From contig JANCMB010000001.1 of the NCBI GenBank assembly GCA_031317595.1, positions 186,001 to 250,000 on the forward strand: a DNA stretch of 64,000 nucleotides, in the 5' to 3' direction. The notes under the pieces were generated by a model, which was given only the letters and a program-made list of their open reading frames with translations, did not search any database and was not told the origin of the DNA. A program made the position numbers and the translations under genes. Below, one piece after another: positions 53,368-61,690 of this stretch. Each line of letters begins with the position of its first letter. Position 1 is the first letter of the stretch. This stretch comes from Glutamicibacter sp. PS (GTDB lineage Bacteria; Actinomycetota; Actinomycetes; Actinomycetales; Micrococcaceae).

Positions 53368-54111
53368 ATGAGCCCAGTTTTCAAGTACCGACCCTTGGCG
53401 GGGGATATGCCGTGGGAGGGTGCGGTCAACGCCCGCCGGATCATCGGCGGATGCTTCCGGATGGGGCGGCGGGAGTGGCTCACCGAGCGAGGCTGGCAGC
53501 AGGTGCGGGCTTCGGGCATCGCGCGAGTTATCGATCTACGCAACCCGGACGAGATTCGTACCCGTGATACCGACCCGCAGATCTCTGCGGCGGCCCTTGA
53601 GGGGTTGGAGCTACGAAATTTTCCGCTCGAGCGCCCCGGCAACCCCCACTACGAGCGTCTCGCAGTGCCCTATATGAATCATCCGGCTCTGTATCGAGTG
53701 GTCTGCGAGGAGTTCGCTGAGCAATTGCGGGAGCTGTTTCGCTATCTGGCCGCGGATCCACGCCCGACTCTTTTGCACTGCTCGGCAGGGCGCGATCGCT
53801 CGGGACTCATCGCCACATTGCTCTTGGTTCTGGCAGGTCGCCCGGAATTAGCCTATGAGCACGATCAGTGGGCGGTACGCGGTATCAACGAGTGGCATCG
53901 AGTGGCCCCGCGACCGCACCCCTACGAGCGTTATCAGGGCGAAGCTGAACTATCGGCAAAGATTCGCGAGCGGGCTACGGCGCTGGCGGACTTTCTAAGC
54001 TGGCTCGGGCCTGCAGATGAGTATGTGGCCTCTCTGGGGTTGGACGCGACGGAGCTTAGCGCCCTTCAGGCGCTGCTCGACGTGCAGAACGCCACAGATG
54101 CAGCCCTCTAG
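53368..54111 (+). CDS. Tyrosine/dual-specificity phosphatase
   Basis: The 247-residue protein has the cysteine phosphatase P-loop HCSAGRDRSG with nucleophile Cys138 and Arg144 (Cx5R). An upstream VIDLRNPDEIR element is typical of the bacterial PtpB/Y-phosphatase 3 group, which can dephosphorylate protein Tyr, Ser/Thr or phosphoinositides. ATG 53368 (MSPVFKYRPL) is used because the 21 residues before it are not family-like; 53305 is possible. It faces the RIO kinase gene across an intergenic region of ~90 bp. Confidence 0.87.
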   Translation: MSPVFKYRPLAGDMPWEGAVNARRIIGGCFRMGRREWLTERGWQQVRASGIARVIDLRNPDEIRTRDTDPQISAAALEGLELRNFPLERPGNPHYERLAVPYMNHPALYRVVCEEFAEQLRELFRYLAADPRPTLLHCSAGRDRSGLIATLLLVLAGRPELAYEHDQWAVRGINEWHRVAPRPHPYERYQGEAELSAKIRERATALADFLSWLGPADEYVASLGLDATELSALQALLDVQNATDAAL

Positions 54112-54114
54112 ACG

Positions 54115-54525
54115 CTAGTGAGCAGGCTTGTCGACGACAAGGTTGGTGATGCGCAAGGTGCAGATTCGCCGCTGCTGCTCATCGGTGATGATTACTTCGT
54201 GACTCGTTAGTCGGCGGCCCAACTTGAGTGGGGTAGCGGTGATGGTGATCAGCCCATCGGTTGCCGAGCGGTGATGCGTGGCGTTGACATCGACACCCAC
54301 CACTACCTTGCCGAAGGTGGAGGCATATTTCACCGCTGCCCACGAACCTACGGCCTCACCGACGGCCAGTGATGCGCCGCCGTGCAGGAGCCCGAAGGAC
54401 TGAGTATTTCCGGCTACGGGCATGGTGGCCACGACTCGCTCAACGGACTCTTCGACGATGCGAACGCCCATTTTCTTGTCGAGTTCGCCCAGCTCGATCG
54501 TCCACGGTTGAAGGGAATTTTGCAC
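54115..54525 (-). CDS. Hotdog-fold acyl-CoA thioesterase
   Basis: The 136-residue protein is a PaaI/MenI/EntH-type hotdog thioesterase. FGLLHGGASLAVGEAVGSWA gives the HGG motif and the catalytic Glu on the hotdog helix, and VGVDVNATHHRSATDGLI follows. The LLHGGASxxxxE form is closer to MenI (DHNA-CoA thioesterase) and EntH than to PaaI, and menA/B/E lie 5 kb away. It is divergent from paaZ and convergent with the phosphatase gene, whose stop is 3 bp away. Confidence 0.85.
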   Translation of the reverse strand: MQNSLQPWTIELGELDKKMGVRIVEESVERVVATMPVAGNTQSFGLLHGGASLAVGEAVGSWAAVKYASTFGKVVVGVDVNATHHRSATDGLITITATPLKLGRRLTSHEVIITDEQQRRICTLRITNLVVDKPAH

Positions 54526-54581
54526 GGGTTGCCTCGCTTAGGTGTTGTGACTCACGTTGTGCTGTTACTGTTGATTCTAAT

Positions 54582-54603
54582 ACTGACCGATCGTTCAGGA
54601 AGG
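54582..54603. promoter_or_regulatory. Candidate PaaR-like operator upstream of paaZ
   Basis: The central 16 bp (54583-54598) form a palindrome with one mismatched pair, centred on GATC. Against the half-sites ACTNACCG and CGGTNAGT around CG, three positions differ. It overlaps the paaZ ribosome-binding site region and lies 57 bp before the divergent thioesterase start. Confidence 0.6.
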
Positions 54604-54607
54604 AATT

Positions 54608-56737
54608 ATGTCGATGTCGACAGCCCAGATTGGTGTGGTCCCCAGCTTCATTGCCGGTCAATGGCAGAACCACGAGGCCCACGACGGAACCCAGGTGCTC
54701 GATGCGAACACCGGGGAACTACTGGCAACGGTGACCTCCGAGCGCCTCGATGTGGCTGCCGCAGTGCACCATGGGCGCACCGTCGGGCAGCGCTCACTCT
54801 CCGCGCTGACCCTGCATGAGCGAGCCTTGAAGCTCAAAGAACTGGCGATGTACCTGAACGAACGTCGCCCCGAGCTATATGAACTCTCTTACCGGACTGG
54901 CGCAACCAAGATCGACTCGATGGTCGACATTGACGGCGGTATCGGTGTGCTGTTCACCTTTTCCTCGAAGGGGCGCCGCGAACTGCCCAACGCCAACGTC
55001 ATCCTCGATGGTCCCAGTGAGCAGTTGAGCAAGGATGGCTCCTTCCTCGGAACACATGTGTTCACTCCGTTGGCCGGTGTAGCCGTCCAGGTCAACGCCT
55101 TCAACTTCCCGGTCTGGGGAATGCTAGAGAAATTTGCTCCGGCCTTCATCGCCGGCGTGCCAAGTATCGTCAAACCGGCCACGCCGACCGGATATGTGGC
55201 CGAGGCCGTGGTGCGGCTGATGCTGGATTCCGGGATTCTTCCTGAGGGTTCGCTGCAGTTACTCTCCGGTTCGGCACGCGACATTCTGGATCATCTGGAC
55301 TACCGCGATATGCTCGCCTTTACCGGGTCGGCGGCCACCGCCAACCGACTCAAGTCCCACCCGAATGTGGTGGAGGGCGGCGTGCGCTTTACCAGCGAAA
55401 CCGACTCGCTCAACGCGGCGATTCTGGGGTCCGACGCGGTCGAAGGCACGGTCGAATTCGATGCCTTCGTCAAGGCCGTGGTGACCGAAATGACGGTCAA
55501 GGCCGGGCAGAAGTGCACCGCCATTCGCCGCAGTATCGTCCCCCAAGCTCTCGTGGAGCCGGTGATCGCAGCGGTTTCGGCGCGCCTCGAGCAACGCGTG
55601 GTGCTCGGTGACCCACGAGTTGAAGGGGTGACCATGGGTGCGCTGGCGTCCTTGGACCAGCTACGCGATGTGCGCGCGGCGGTTGAAGACATGCTGGCCG
55701 CCGGTGGTGAGATTGCCTATGGGCGCTTGGATGCCCCCGCAGTGCGAGTCGCCCCGGAGAAGGATGCCGTCGCCGAGCGGGGTGCCTTCATGTCCCCGCT
55801 GGTGCTGCGCTGGGACGATCCACAGAACCCGGTTGTGCACTCGCGTGAGGCCTTCGGGCCGGTCTCCTCGGTGATTGGATACGAATCGCTGGAGCAGGCC
55901 GTAGAATTAGCGGCCATGGGCTCCGGCTCCCTGGTCGCGACGGTGTGCACCAATGACGCCGAGATCATGCGTGAGTTGACCGTGGGCATCGCCGCCCACC
56001 ATGGACGTGTGCACATTCTGAACCGTGAAACCGCGCGCAGTAGCACCGGTCATGGTTCGCCGGTGCCGCACCTCGTGCACGGTGGCCCAGGACGGGCCGG
56101 CGGCGGCGAAGAGCTGGGTGGCATTCGCTCGGTGAAGCACCACATGCAACGCACCGCGGTACAGGGCTCGCCAAACATGCTGACGGCATTGACCGGCGTC
56201 TGGCATACCGGCGCGGATCAGCGGCTGGCAGGCTGCGAACGCTTTGGCGGGCAGAGCCAGAACGTGCACCCATTCCGCAAATCGCTCGCCGAGCTGTCCA
56301 TTGGCGACGGTTTTGCCTCGGACCTGCGCGAGGTCACCTTGCAGGATATTAGTGATTTCGCCACGAGTACCGGCGATACGTTCTACGCTCATACGCAGCA
56401 AGAAGCCGCCGCAGCCAACCCGTTCTTCCCCGGCATCGTGGCGCACGGGTACCTGCTGGTTTCTTGGGCTGCTGGACTGTTCGTGGAGCCAGCTCCGGGG
56501 CCCGTGCTGGCTAATTACGGTCTGGAGAATCTGCGCTTCATTACCCCGGTTGCTGCTGGAGACTCGATCCGGGTCACGCTGACCGCCAAGAAGATCACCC
56601 CACGGGTTACCGATGAGTACGGTGAGGTCGCGTGGGATGCGATCCTGCACAACCAGAACGACGAGATCGTTGCCACCTATGAGGTGTTGACGCTGGTCGA
56701 GAAAAAGGATGAGACCTACGCGAACTTCGGGCAGTAG
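54608..56737 (+). CDS. paaZ: PaaZ bifunctional oxepin-CoA hydrolase/semialdehyde dehydrogenase
   Basis: PaaZ opens the oxepin-CoA ring and oxidises the resulting semialdehyde in aerobic phenylacetate degradation. The 709-residue protein has an aldehyde dehydrogenase domain (about 1-520) with the nucleophile Cys near residue 302 in VKAGQKCTAIRR. A C-terminal MaoC hotdog hydratase (about 560-700) contains GDTFYAHTQQEAAAANPFFPGIVAHG. The fusion and the length match the known family. ATG 54608 or 54614 is the start. It is followed by a 44-bp palindromic terminator. Confidence 0.95.
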   Translation: MSMSTAQIGVVPSFIAGQWQNHEAHDGTQVLDANTGELLATVTSERLDVAAAVHHGRTVGQRSLSALTLHERALKLKELAMYLNERRPELYELSYRTGATKIDSMVDIDGGIGVLFTFSSKGRRELPNANVILDGPSEQLSKDGSFLGTHVFTPLAGVAVQVNAFNFPVWGMLEKFAPAFIAGVPSIVKPATPTGYVAEAVVRLMLDSGILPEGSLQLLSGSARDILDHLDYRDMLAFTGSAATANRLKSHPNVVEGGVRFTSETDSLNAAILGSDAVEGTVEFDAFVKAVVTEMTVKAGQKCTAIRRSIVPQALVEPVIAAVSARLEQRVVLGDPRVEGVTMGALASLDQLRDVRAAVEDMLAAGGEIAYGRLDAPAVRVAPEKDAVAERGAFMSPLVLRWDDPQNPVVHSREAFGPVSSVIGYESLEQAVELAAMGSGSLVATVCTNDAEIMRELTVGIAAHHGRVHILNRETARSSTGHGSPVPHLVHGGPGRAGGGEELGGIRSVKHHMQRTAVQGSPNMLTALTGVWHTGADQRLAGCERFGGQSQNVHPFRKSLAELSIGDGFASDLREVTLQDISDFATSTGDTFYAHTQQEAAAANPFFPGIVAHGYLLVSWAAGLFVEPAPGPVLANYGLENLRFITPVAAGDSIRVTLTAKKITPRVTDEYGEVAWDAILHNQNDEIVATYEVLTLVEKKDETYANFGQ

Positions 56738-56750
56738 GTAGCACTTAGAA

Positions 56751-56794
56751 CGCAAAAGGTGGTCACCGCGCATGCGCGGTGACCACCTTTTGCG
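56751..56794. terminator. Perfect 44-bp palindrome, terminator of paaZ
   Basis: Arms 56751-56772 and 56773-56794 are exact complements with no spacer. The palindrome follows the paaZ stop codon by 13 bp. Confidence 0.85.
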
Positions 56795-56845
56795 CTTAAC
56801 GCGCCATGCGTTCCGGTGGAGGTGTACACGTGCCCCAAACACGTG

Positions 56846-56859
56846 TGGAAGCGCTTACA
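56846..56859. promoter_or_regulatory. LacI-type operator 1 of the amylase gene
   Basis: TGGAAGCGCTTACA matches the general LacI/GalR (cre-like) palindrome around GCGCTT. It lies 119 bp upstream of a second copy and 226 bp before the amylase start codon. Confidence 0.55.
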
Positions 56860-56964
56860 GAATACCGCAGCAATTACGGGTCTCCAAGAAAAATTTCGTC
56901 GATTTTAGCCGAATATGTCGCGGATTTAACGAGTTTTCAGAAATTGACCCCTTGGCGTAAATGA

Positions 56965-56978
56965 AGAAAGCGCTTACA
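56965..56978. promoter_or_regulatory. LacI-type operator 2 of the amylase gene
   Basis: AGAAAGCGCTTACA shares 12 of 14 positions with the site at 56846. TTGACC at 56944-56949 could be a -35 element, so this operator would overlap the -10 region. Between the sites the DNA is unusually AT-rich. Confidence 0.6.
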
Positions 56979-56980
56979 GT

Positions 56981-56996
56981 TGTGTCGCAGGTCACG
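56981..56996. promoter_or_regulatory. Possible Crp/GlxR operator in the amylase promoter
   Basis: TGTGT-CGCAGG-TCACG matches TGTGA-N6-TCACA with one mismatch in each half. It lies directly downstream of the second LacI-type operator, 76 bp before the start codon. Confidence 0.35.
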
Positions 56997-57071
56997 TATC
57001 AGACATTCAGGTGACCGGAACGGACGGCTTAGTCCGGACCAAAATTCTCAGCACAGCAAAGGAGCTCAATC

Positions 57072-58832
57072 GTGGGTCTATCGTCATCACGCACCACCTC
57101 AAAGTTATGGGGGAGGCGGGGCAAACTCAGTAGGCGGCTGGCTAGCGTTGCCGCCGGCGCTGCCTTACTGGCCACACCACTTGTCGGAGTACCTGCCCAG
57201 GCGGCCACGCCAGCGAACGACGGCAAGGATGTGGTTCTGAACCTCTTCCAGTGGAACTGGAACTCGGTCGCCGATGAATGCACTTCCACGATTGGGCCTG
57301 CAGGTTACGGCTACGTCCAGGTGTCACCACCCGCCGAACACGTCCAAGGAACCCAGTGGTGGACCTCCTATCAGCCGGTGAAGTATCAGGTCGACTCCAA
57401 GCTAGGTAACCGTGCCGAATTCTCGAACATGGTCCAGACGTGCAACAACGCCGGAGTCAAGGTTATTGCGGACGCCGTGGTGAACCACATGGCAGGGGCC
57501 GGTAAGTCCGGCTCTGGCACCGCAGGTTCCTACTTCTCAGAAGATAACTTTCCCGAGTTCGGGTACAACGACTTCAATGATTGCCGGACAAATATTTCGA
57601 ACTACCAGGACCGCTGGCAGGTCCAGCATTGCCGACTAGTCGGGTTGCAGGACCTGAAGACTTCCAGTGCGTACGTCCAGCAGAAGATCGCGGACTACTT
57701 GGATGATCTTGTCTCTCTGGGCGTCTCGGGGTTCCGCATCGATGCCTCCAAGCATGTGCCGGCCACCGATCTGGAACAGATCAAGAACCGTATGCAGAAT
57801 TCCGATGTGTACTGGGTGCACGAGGTCATCGGTGCCGCCGGTGAACCGATCACCGAGGATGAGTTTTTGGGCAGCGGTGACTCGCACGAGTTTGACTATG
57901 CGCGGCAGCTTAAGCATGATTTCGATGCACAGATCGCGAACCTGCGCTTCATCGGCGACGGCAAGCTTCCAAGCGACCGGGCGGGCGTTTTCGTTTCGAA
58001 CCACGACACCGAGCGTAACGGCGAATCCATGAGCTATAAGTGGGGCGCCAAGTACCTGCTGGCAAACACCTTCATGCTCGCCTGGCCATACGGTTCGCCG
58101 ACGGTCTACTCCGGGTACACCTTCACCGATTTCGATGCCGGGGCTCCGGGAGCTACCCAGAATTCGGTTCCTAACGCCGACTGCGACTCGGGCCAGTGGA
58201 CCTGCGAGCAGCGCCAAGAGGAAATCACCGGGATGGTCGGCTTCAACAACACCGTTGGCGACGCTCCCGTGACCCGCTGGTGGGATGACGGATCTAACCA
58301 GATTGCCTTCGGCCGCGGAGATAAGGGGTTCGTGGCTATTAACAACACCGGATCGGCCACGACTCGCACCTACACAACAGACCTCCCGGCCGGCTCCTAT
58401 TTCGACGTTGTGGCTGGCGATAATACGGTCGTCGAGGTTGCGTCCGATGGTACTTTCACGGCCACCTTGCCCGCGTACGGTGCCCTCGCCGTGCACGTCG
58501 GTGCTCCGGCCGTTATCGTGGACCCGCCTGAAGACCCGTCGGGCCAAACGAGCGTTTCGGTGACCGCAGAAACCACCTGGGGCCAGAATGTACGTATCGT
58601 TGGCAACAACGTCGCGCTTGGCAACTGGGACCCTTCCGCCGCAGTGGAGCTCTCGCCAACCAACTACCCGAATTGGACCGGCACTGTGGACCTGCCCGCT
58701 GGTACGCAATTCGAGTACAAGTACGTCAAGATTGACGGCAGCGGCAACGTGGTCTGGGAATCCGGGGCCAACCGCACCGCAACTGTTGACGCTAGTGGGT
58801 CGCTCGCGCTGAACGATAGCTGGCGAAACTAA
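57072..58832 (+). CDS. Secreted alpha-amylase (GH13) with CBM20 starch-binding domain
   Basis: This extracellular endo-acting amylase cuts alpha-1,4 links in starch. A signal peptide of ~44 residues ends in VPAQA; its basic start has RRG and SRR pairs, so Sec or Tat export is possible. The GH13 barrel has DAVVNHMAG, the nucleophile Asp in GFRIDASKH (near 225), the acid/base Glu in YWVHEVIG (near 250) and Asp in FVSNHDTERN (near 310). A CBM20 domain spans about 495-586 (VRIVGNNVALGNWDPSAAV). GTG start with AAAGGAG 7 nt upstream. Confidence 0.96.
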   Translation: MGLSSSRTTSKLWGRRGKLSRRLASVAAGAALLATPLVGVPAQAATPANDGKDVVLNLFQWNWNSVADECTSTIGPAGYGYVQVSPPAEHVQGTQWWTSYQPVKYQVDSKLGNRAEFSNMVQTCNNAGVKVIADAVVNHMAGAGKSGSGTAGSYFSEDNFPEFGYNDFNDCRTNISNYQDRWQVQHCRLVGLQDLKTSSAYVQQKIADYLDDLVSLGVSGFRIDASKHVPATDLEQIKNRMQNSDVYWVHEVIGAAGEPITEDEFLGSGDSHEFDYARQLKHDFDAQIANLRFIGDGKLPSDRAGVFVSNHDTERNGESMSYKWGAKYLLANTFMLAWPYGSPTVYSGYTFTDFDAGAPGATQNSVPNADCDSGQWTCEQRQEEITGMVGFNNTVGDAPVTRWWDDGSNQIAFGRGDKGFVAINNTGSATTRTYTTDLPAGSYFDVVAGDNTVVEVASDGTFTATLPAYGALAVHVGAPAVIVDPPEDPSGQTSVSVTAETTWGQNVRIVGNNVALGNWDPSAAVELSPTNYPNWTGTVDLPAGTQFEYKYVKIDGSGNVVWESGANRTATVDASGSLALNDSWRN

Positions 58833-58845
58833 CCCATGAAACAGC

Positions 58846-58880
58846 ACGACCCCGACCCCTTGAGAAGGAGTCGGGGTCGT
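58846..58880. terminator. Terminator between amylase and pnuC-like genes
   Basis: A 16-bp stem with one mismatch (58846-58861 with 58865-58880) and a very short loop lies between convergent genes. Confidence 0.75.
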
Positions 58881-58897
58881 CTACATCCAACGGAAGA

Positions 58898-59560
58898 CTA
58901 TGCTACCTGCGGCTGTTCGTCGCGGATCGGAAGGTTGCGCCAGCTGAAGAAACCGTAGACCGCTGCAATCACCATAAATACCCAGACACCAAGCAGCGCG
59001 AAGGCCGGGTTGTTATTGAATAGCGTGGCCACATAGACCGCGGCGGCCGCGGCCATGGTCAGCCAACCCAGACGGATACCGCAAGCGATCAGCGCGAAAC
59101 TAATGAGCACCACGGCCTCAGTAATGAAGGAAATCCAAATCGTTGACGTGCCGGGGGTGAAAATAAAGCCGGTGCTGAGCATTTCGCCCATATGCGCTGC
59201 GGTCAGGGCGGCGACACCCAGCAGGGCCAGCACTGCCGAACCCACGGTGAGCGGGGCGCGGGTGACCTTGCGGGTGAACTTGCCTTGGAACTCGAAGCGG
59301 GAGAAACGCCAGAGACCAAAGACACCGATCAGCAGCGCCGGAATACCGTAGAGCAAGAGCATCATGTCATATTGCATGGCGATTACCAGTGGGCCCGCGA
59401 ACGCGGAGAGGATTTGAGCCCACCAGCCTAGATCATTGCGGTGCGCCAGCATGAAACAGGCGATCACCGAGAGCACAGCACTGAGCGAATACAACGCCAC
59501 CTGGGTACCCGAGTCGGTTCCAGGGGACTGCGAGAAAAGGCTAAAGAATAGTTCTTCCAC
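58898..59560 (-). CDS. pnuC: PnuC-like nicotinamide riboside/nucleotide transporter
   Basis: The 220-residue polytopic membrane protein has about six to seven predicted helices: ALYSLSAVLSVIACFMLA, IWISFITEAVVLISFALI and LLGVWVFMVIAAVYGFFSW among others. The size and the Trp/Tyr-containing final helix fit PnuC transporters, but I cannot confirm the substrate-binding residues. A small hairpin lies in its leader. It may stand alone. Confidence 0.5.
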   Translation of the reverse strand: MEELFFSLFSQSPGTDSGTQVALYSLSAVLSVIACFMLAHRNDLGWWAQILSAFAGPLVIAMQYDMMLLLYGIPALLIGVFGLWRFSRFEFQGKFTRKVTRAPLTVGSAVLALLGVAALTAAHMGEMLSTGFIFTPGTSTIWISFITEAVVLISFALIACGIRLGWLTMAAAAAVYVATLFNNNPAFALLGVWVFMVIAAVYGFFSWRNLPIRDEQPQVA

Positions 59561-59592
59561 GACACTTCTTAGTTCAACGGGATGATCACGGT

Positions 59593-59609
59593 GGGCGCCA
59601 AAGGCACCC
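59593..59609 (-). other. Small hairpin in the pnuC-like leader
   Basis: GGGTGCC and GGCGCCC (read on the minus strand) pair over a 3-nt loop, including one G-T pair. It sits 33 bp upstream of the start codon. No known riboswitch consensus was recognised. Confidence 0.3.
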
Positions 59610-59671
59610 GAATGATGCTACCGGTCAAACCTGTGAAGCTGCTATCCGCGCACCCCGATACGGGTGCCTCG

Positions 59672-60304
59672 TTACGCGGCCGAGCTTTTGGCTCGAGTGT
59701 CGTGTAGGCCGCCGAAAACGAGTGCGATGGCGTGTTGCTCCAGCGCCGAACCATCAATCGGGCCGGAATCTCGATACCACTCGACCACGGAGTTGATCAT
59801 GCCGAACATCAGACGGGCCGTGGTCCGAGAGTCAAGATCTGTGCGAACCGACCCCTCGGCCTGTGCCGTGGCCACAAGCTCGGCGAGCTTACGGTCGATC
59901 GCGCGACGGCGTTCCACGGCAGCGCGCTCGAGTTCGGTATTGCCGCGCAAGCGCAATAACAAGGTTACGTAGGGGCGCTGCTCGACGAGGATGCGGATTG
60001 TTGAGCGCAGGAAGAATTCCAACCGCTCATCCGCATCCCCCTCGTGCTCCCCAACTTCATCCACGACGGCCTCCAGCGGGATGAGGGCCTGGTCGAGAGC
60101 GAGTCGAAGCAGGTCTTGTTTTGAAGGAACATGATGGTAGATCGCCGATTTGCTGATGCCCAGCCGCTCGGCCAATTTACCCATGGAGGTCGCGTCATAG
60201 CCGTACTCGTTGAACGCTTGCACCGCAATGCGCAAAACCGAGTCTTGGTCATAGCCGGGGCGGCCGCGCCGCACGCCGTTTGTCGCTTTATCCTTGGAAG
60301 TCAT
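59672..60304 (-). CDS. paaR: TetR family repressor (PaaR-like)
   Basis: The 210-residue protein has an N-terminal TetR HTH: RIAVQAFNEYGYDATSMGKLAERLGISKSAIYHHVPSKQDLLRLAL. The C-terminal ligand domain has the pattern of PaaR/KstR2-like TetR_C proteins. It lies 30 bp after paaK in the same direction, and the likely operators precede each paa unit. The ligand would be phenylacetyl-CoA, by analogy with known PaaR proteins. Confidence 0.82.
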   Translation of the reverse strand: MTSKDKATNGVRRGRPGYDQDSVLRIAVQAFNEYGYDATSMGKLAERLGISKSAIYHHVPSKQDLLRLALDQALIPLEAVVDEVGEHEGDADERLEFFLRSTIRILVEQRPYVTLLLRLRGNTELERAAVERRRAIDRKLAELVATAQAEGSVRTDLDSRTTARLMFGMINSVVEWYRDSGPIDGSALEQHAIALVFGGLHDTRAKSSAA

Positions 60305-60334
60305 GATCCTCCGATTATCCCATGCCTGTAGTTC

Positions 60335-61654
60335 CTAGCCCTGACGCCGGTCGAAGATTCGCTTGAGCTTTCCCATGGAACGTTCGAGCGTTTCAGGTTC
60401 CACCACGCTGATGGCACAGCTCGAACCAATGTGAATCTTGATCAACTTCGCCAACTCAGCCCCGGCCGCGCGGGCATCGTCGGCGCTGGCATCCTCGCGG
60501 CGTTCCACCTTCACCTCAAGCTGATCCATGCGATCCGGACGCGTCAAGATCAACTGGAAGTGCGGTGAGAGCGCCGGTACCTTGAGGATCAATTCCTCAA
60601 TCTGGCTCGGGAAGAGGTTCACACCCCGCAAGATGATCATGTCATCGCTTCGTCCGGTAATGCGTCCCATCCGGCGGTGCCCGGGGCGGGCGGTACCCGG
60701 CAAAAGGCGAGTCAGGTCGTGCGTGCGGTAACGGATGATCGGTAAGGCACGTTTGGTCAGGGAAGTGAACACTAGCTCGCCAGGTTCACCGTCGCCTAAG
60801 ACCTTGGACGAATCGAAAGCATCGACGATTTCGGGGCGGAAGTGATCTTCCCAGATGTGGCTGCCATCCTTGGTTTCGTTAGACTCGCCGGCCACACCGG
60901 GGCCCATGACCTCAGACAGGCCGTAAATATCGCAGGCGTCAAGGCCAAACATTTCCTCGAGCTCGTGACGCATTTCCAAGGTCCAGGGTTCGGCACCGAG
61001 TACGGCGACCTTCAGCGAGGTATCCCGGGGGTCCAAACCTTGATGCTGCATAGCGTCGCCGATGGTAAGCAAATAGGTCGGGGTGCACAAGATGGCATCC
61101 GGCTCGAAATCTCGAATGAGGCTGATCTGCTTCTCTGTCTGCCCGCCGGACATTGGGATGACCGTCGCGCCGAGGCGTTCCGCAGCAGCGTGGGCGCCGA
61201 GCCCGCCGGTGAACAGACCATAGCCGTAGGCATTGTGTACTTTCCAGCCGGGCTTTACACCCGAAAGACGCAGGCAACGTGCGCCCAGCTTTGCCCAATC
61301 GTCGAGGTCTTGGCGGGTATATCCCACGACCGTGGGGCGCCCGGTAGTGCCCGACGAAGCGTGGATGCGTGCTACTTCATGCTGGGGAACGGCGAACATG
61401 CCAAAGGGGTAGGTTTCGCGTAGGTCTTCCTTCTCTGTGAATGGGAAGATCTCGAGGTCTTTTAGTTCCTTGAAGTCGTTGGGGTGCACACCCGCGGCAT
61501 CGTACTTGGTGCGGTAGTGCTCCACATTCTCGTATGCGTAGTGCAAGGTTTCGCTGAGACGGGCGAGCTGGATGGATTCAATTTCATCGCGGCTCATCGT
61601 TTCTTCTCGATCCAGCGGATTGGGTAGCGAGTGGCGTTCTTCATTTGGCGACAT
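60335..61654 (-). CDS. paaK: Phenylacetate-CoA ligase
   Basis: PaaK activates phenylacetate to phenylacetyl-CoA, the first step of the aerobic pathway. The 439-residue protein has the short adenylate-forming P-loop HASSGTTGRPTVVGYT, DIYGLSEVMGPGVA and GRSDDMIILRGVNLFPSQIEE. Length and motifs are typical. It lies 36 bp after paaI and 30 bp before the TetR gene. Confidence 0.96.
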   Translation of the reverse strand: MSPNEERHSLPNPLDREETMSRDEIESIQLARLSETLHYAYENVEHYRTKYDAAGVHPNDFKELKDLEIFPFTEKEDLRETYPFGMFAVPQHEVARIHASSGTTGRPTVVGYTRQDLDDWAKLGARCLRLSGVKPGWKVHNAYGYGLFTGGLGAHAAAERLGATVIPMSGGQTEKQISLIRDFEPDAILCTPTYLLTIGDAMQHQGLDPRDTSLKVAVLGAEPWTLEMRHELEEMFGLDACDIYGLSEVMGPGVAGESNETKDGSHIWEDHFRPEIVDAFDSSKVLGDGEPGELVFTSLTKRALPIIRYRTHDLTRLLPGTARPGHRRMGRITGRSDDMIILRGVNLFPSQIEELILKVPALSPHFQLILTRPDRMDQLEVKVERREDASADDARAAGAELAKLIKIHIGSSCAISVVEPETLERSMGKLKRIFDRRQG

Positions 61655-61690
61655 GAGTCAGGTTTCCCGTCTGTGTGGTGGAAAGAGGGG

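Noticed and set aside
57636-58847. Minus-strand open frame opposite the amylase gene
   Set aside because: It is antisense to clear GH13 and CBM20 motifs and has no start signal.
59650-59667. Hairpin after the TetR gene as a strong terminator
   Set aside because: Only six base pairs with no T-run; it may help termination but does not support a call.
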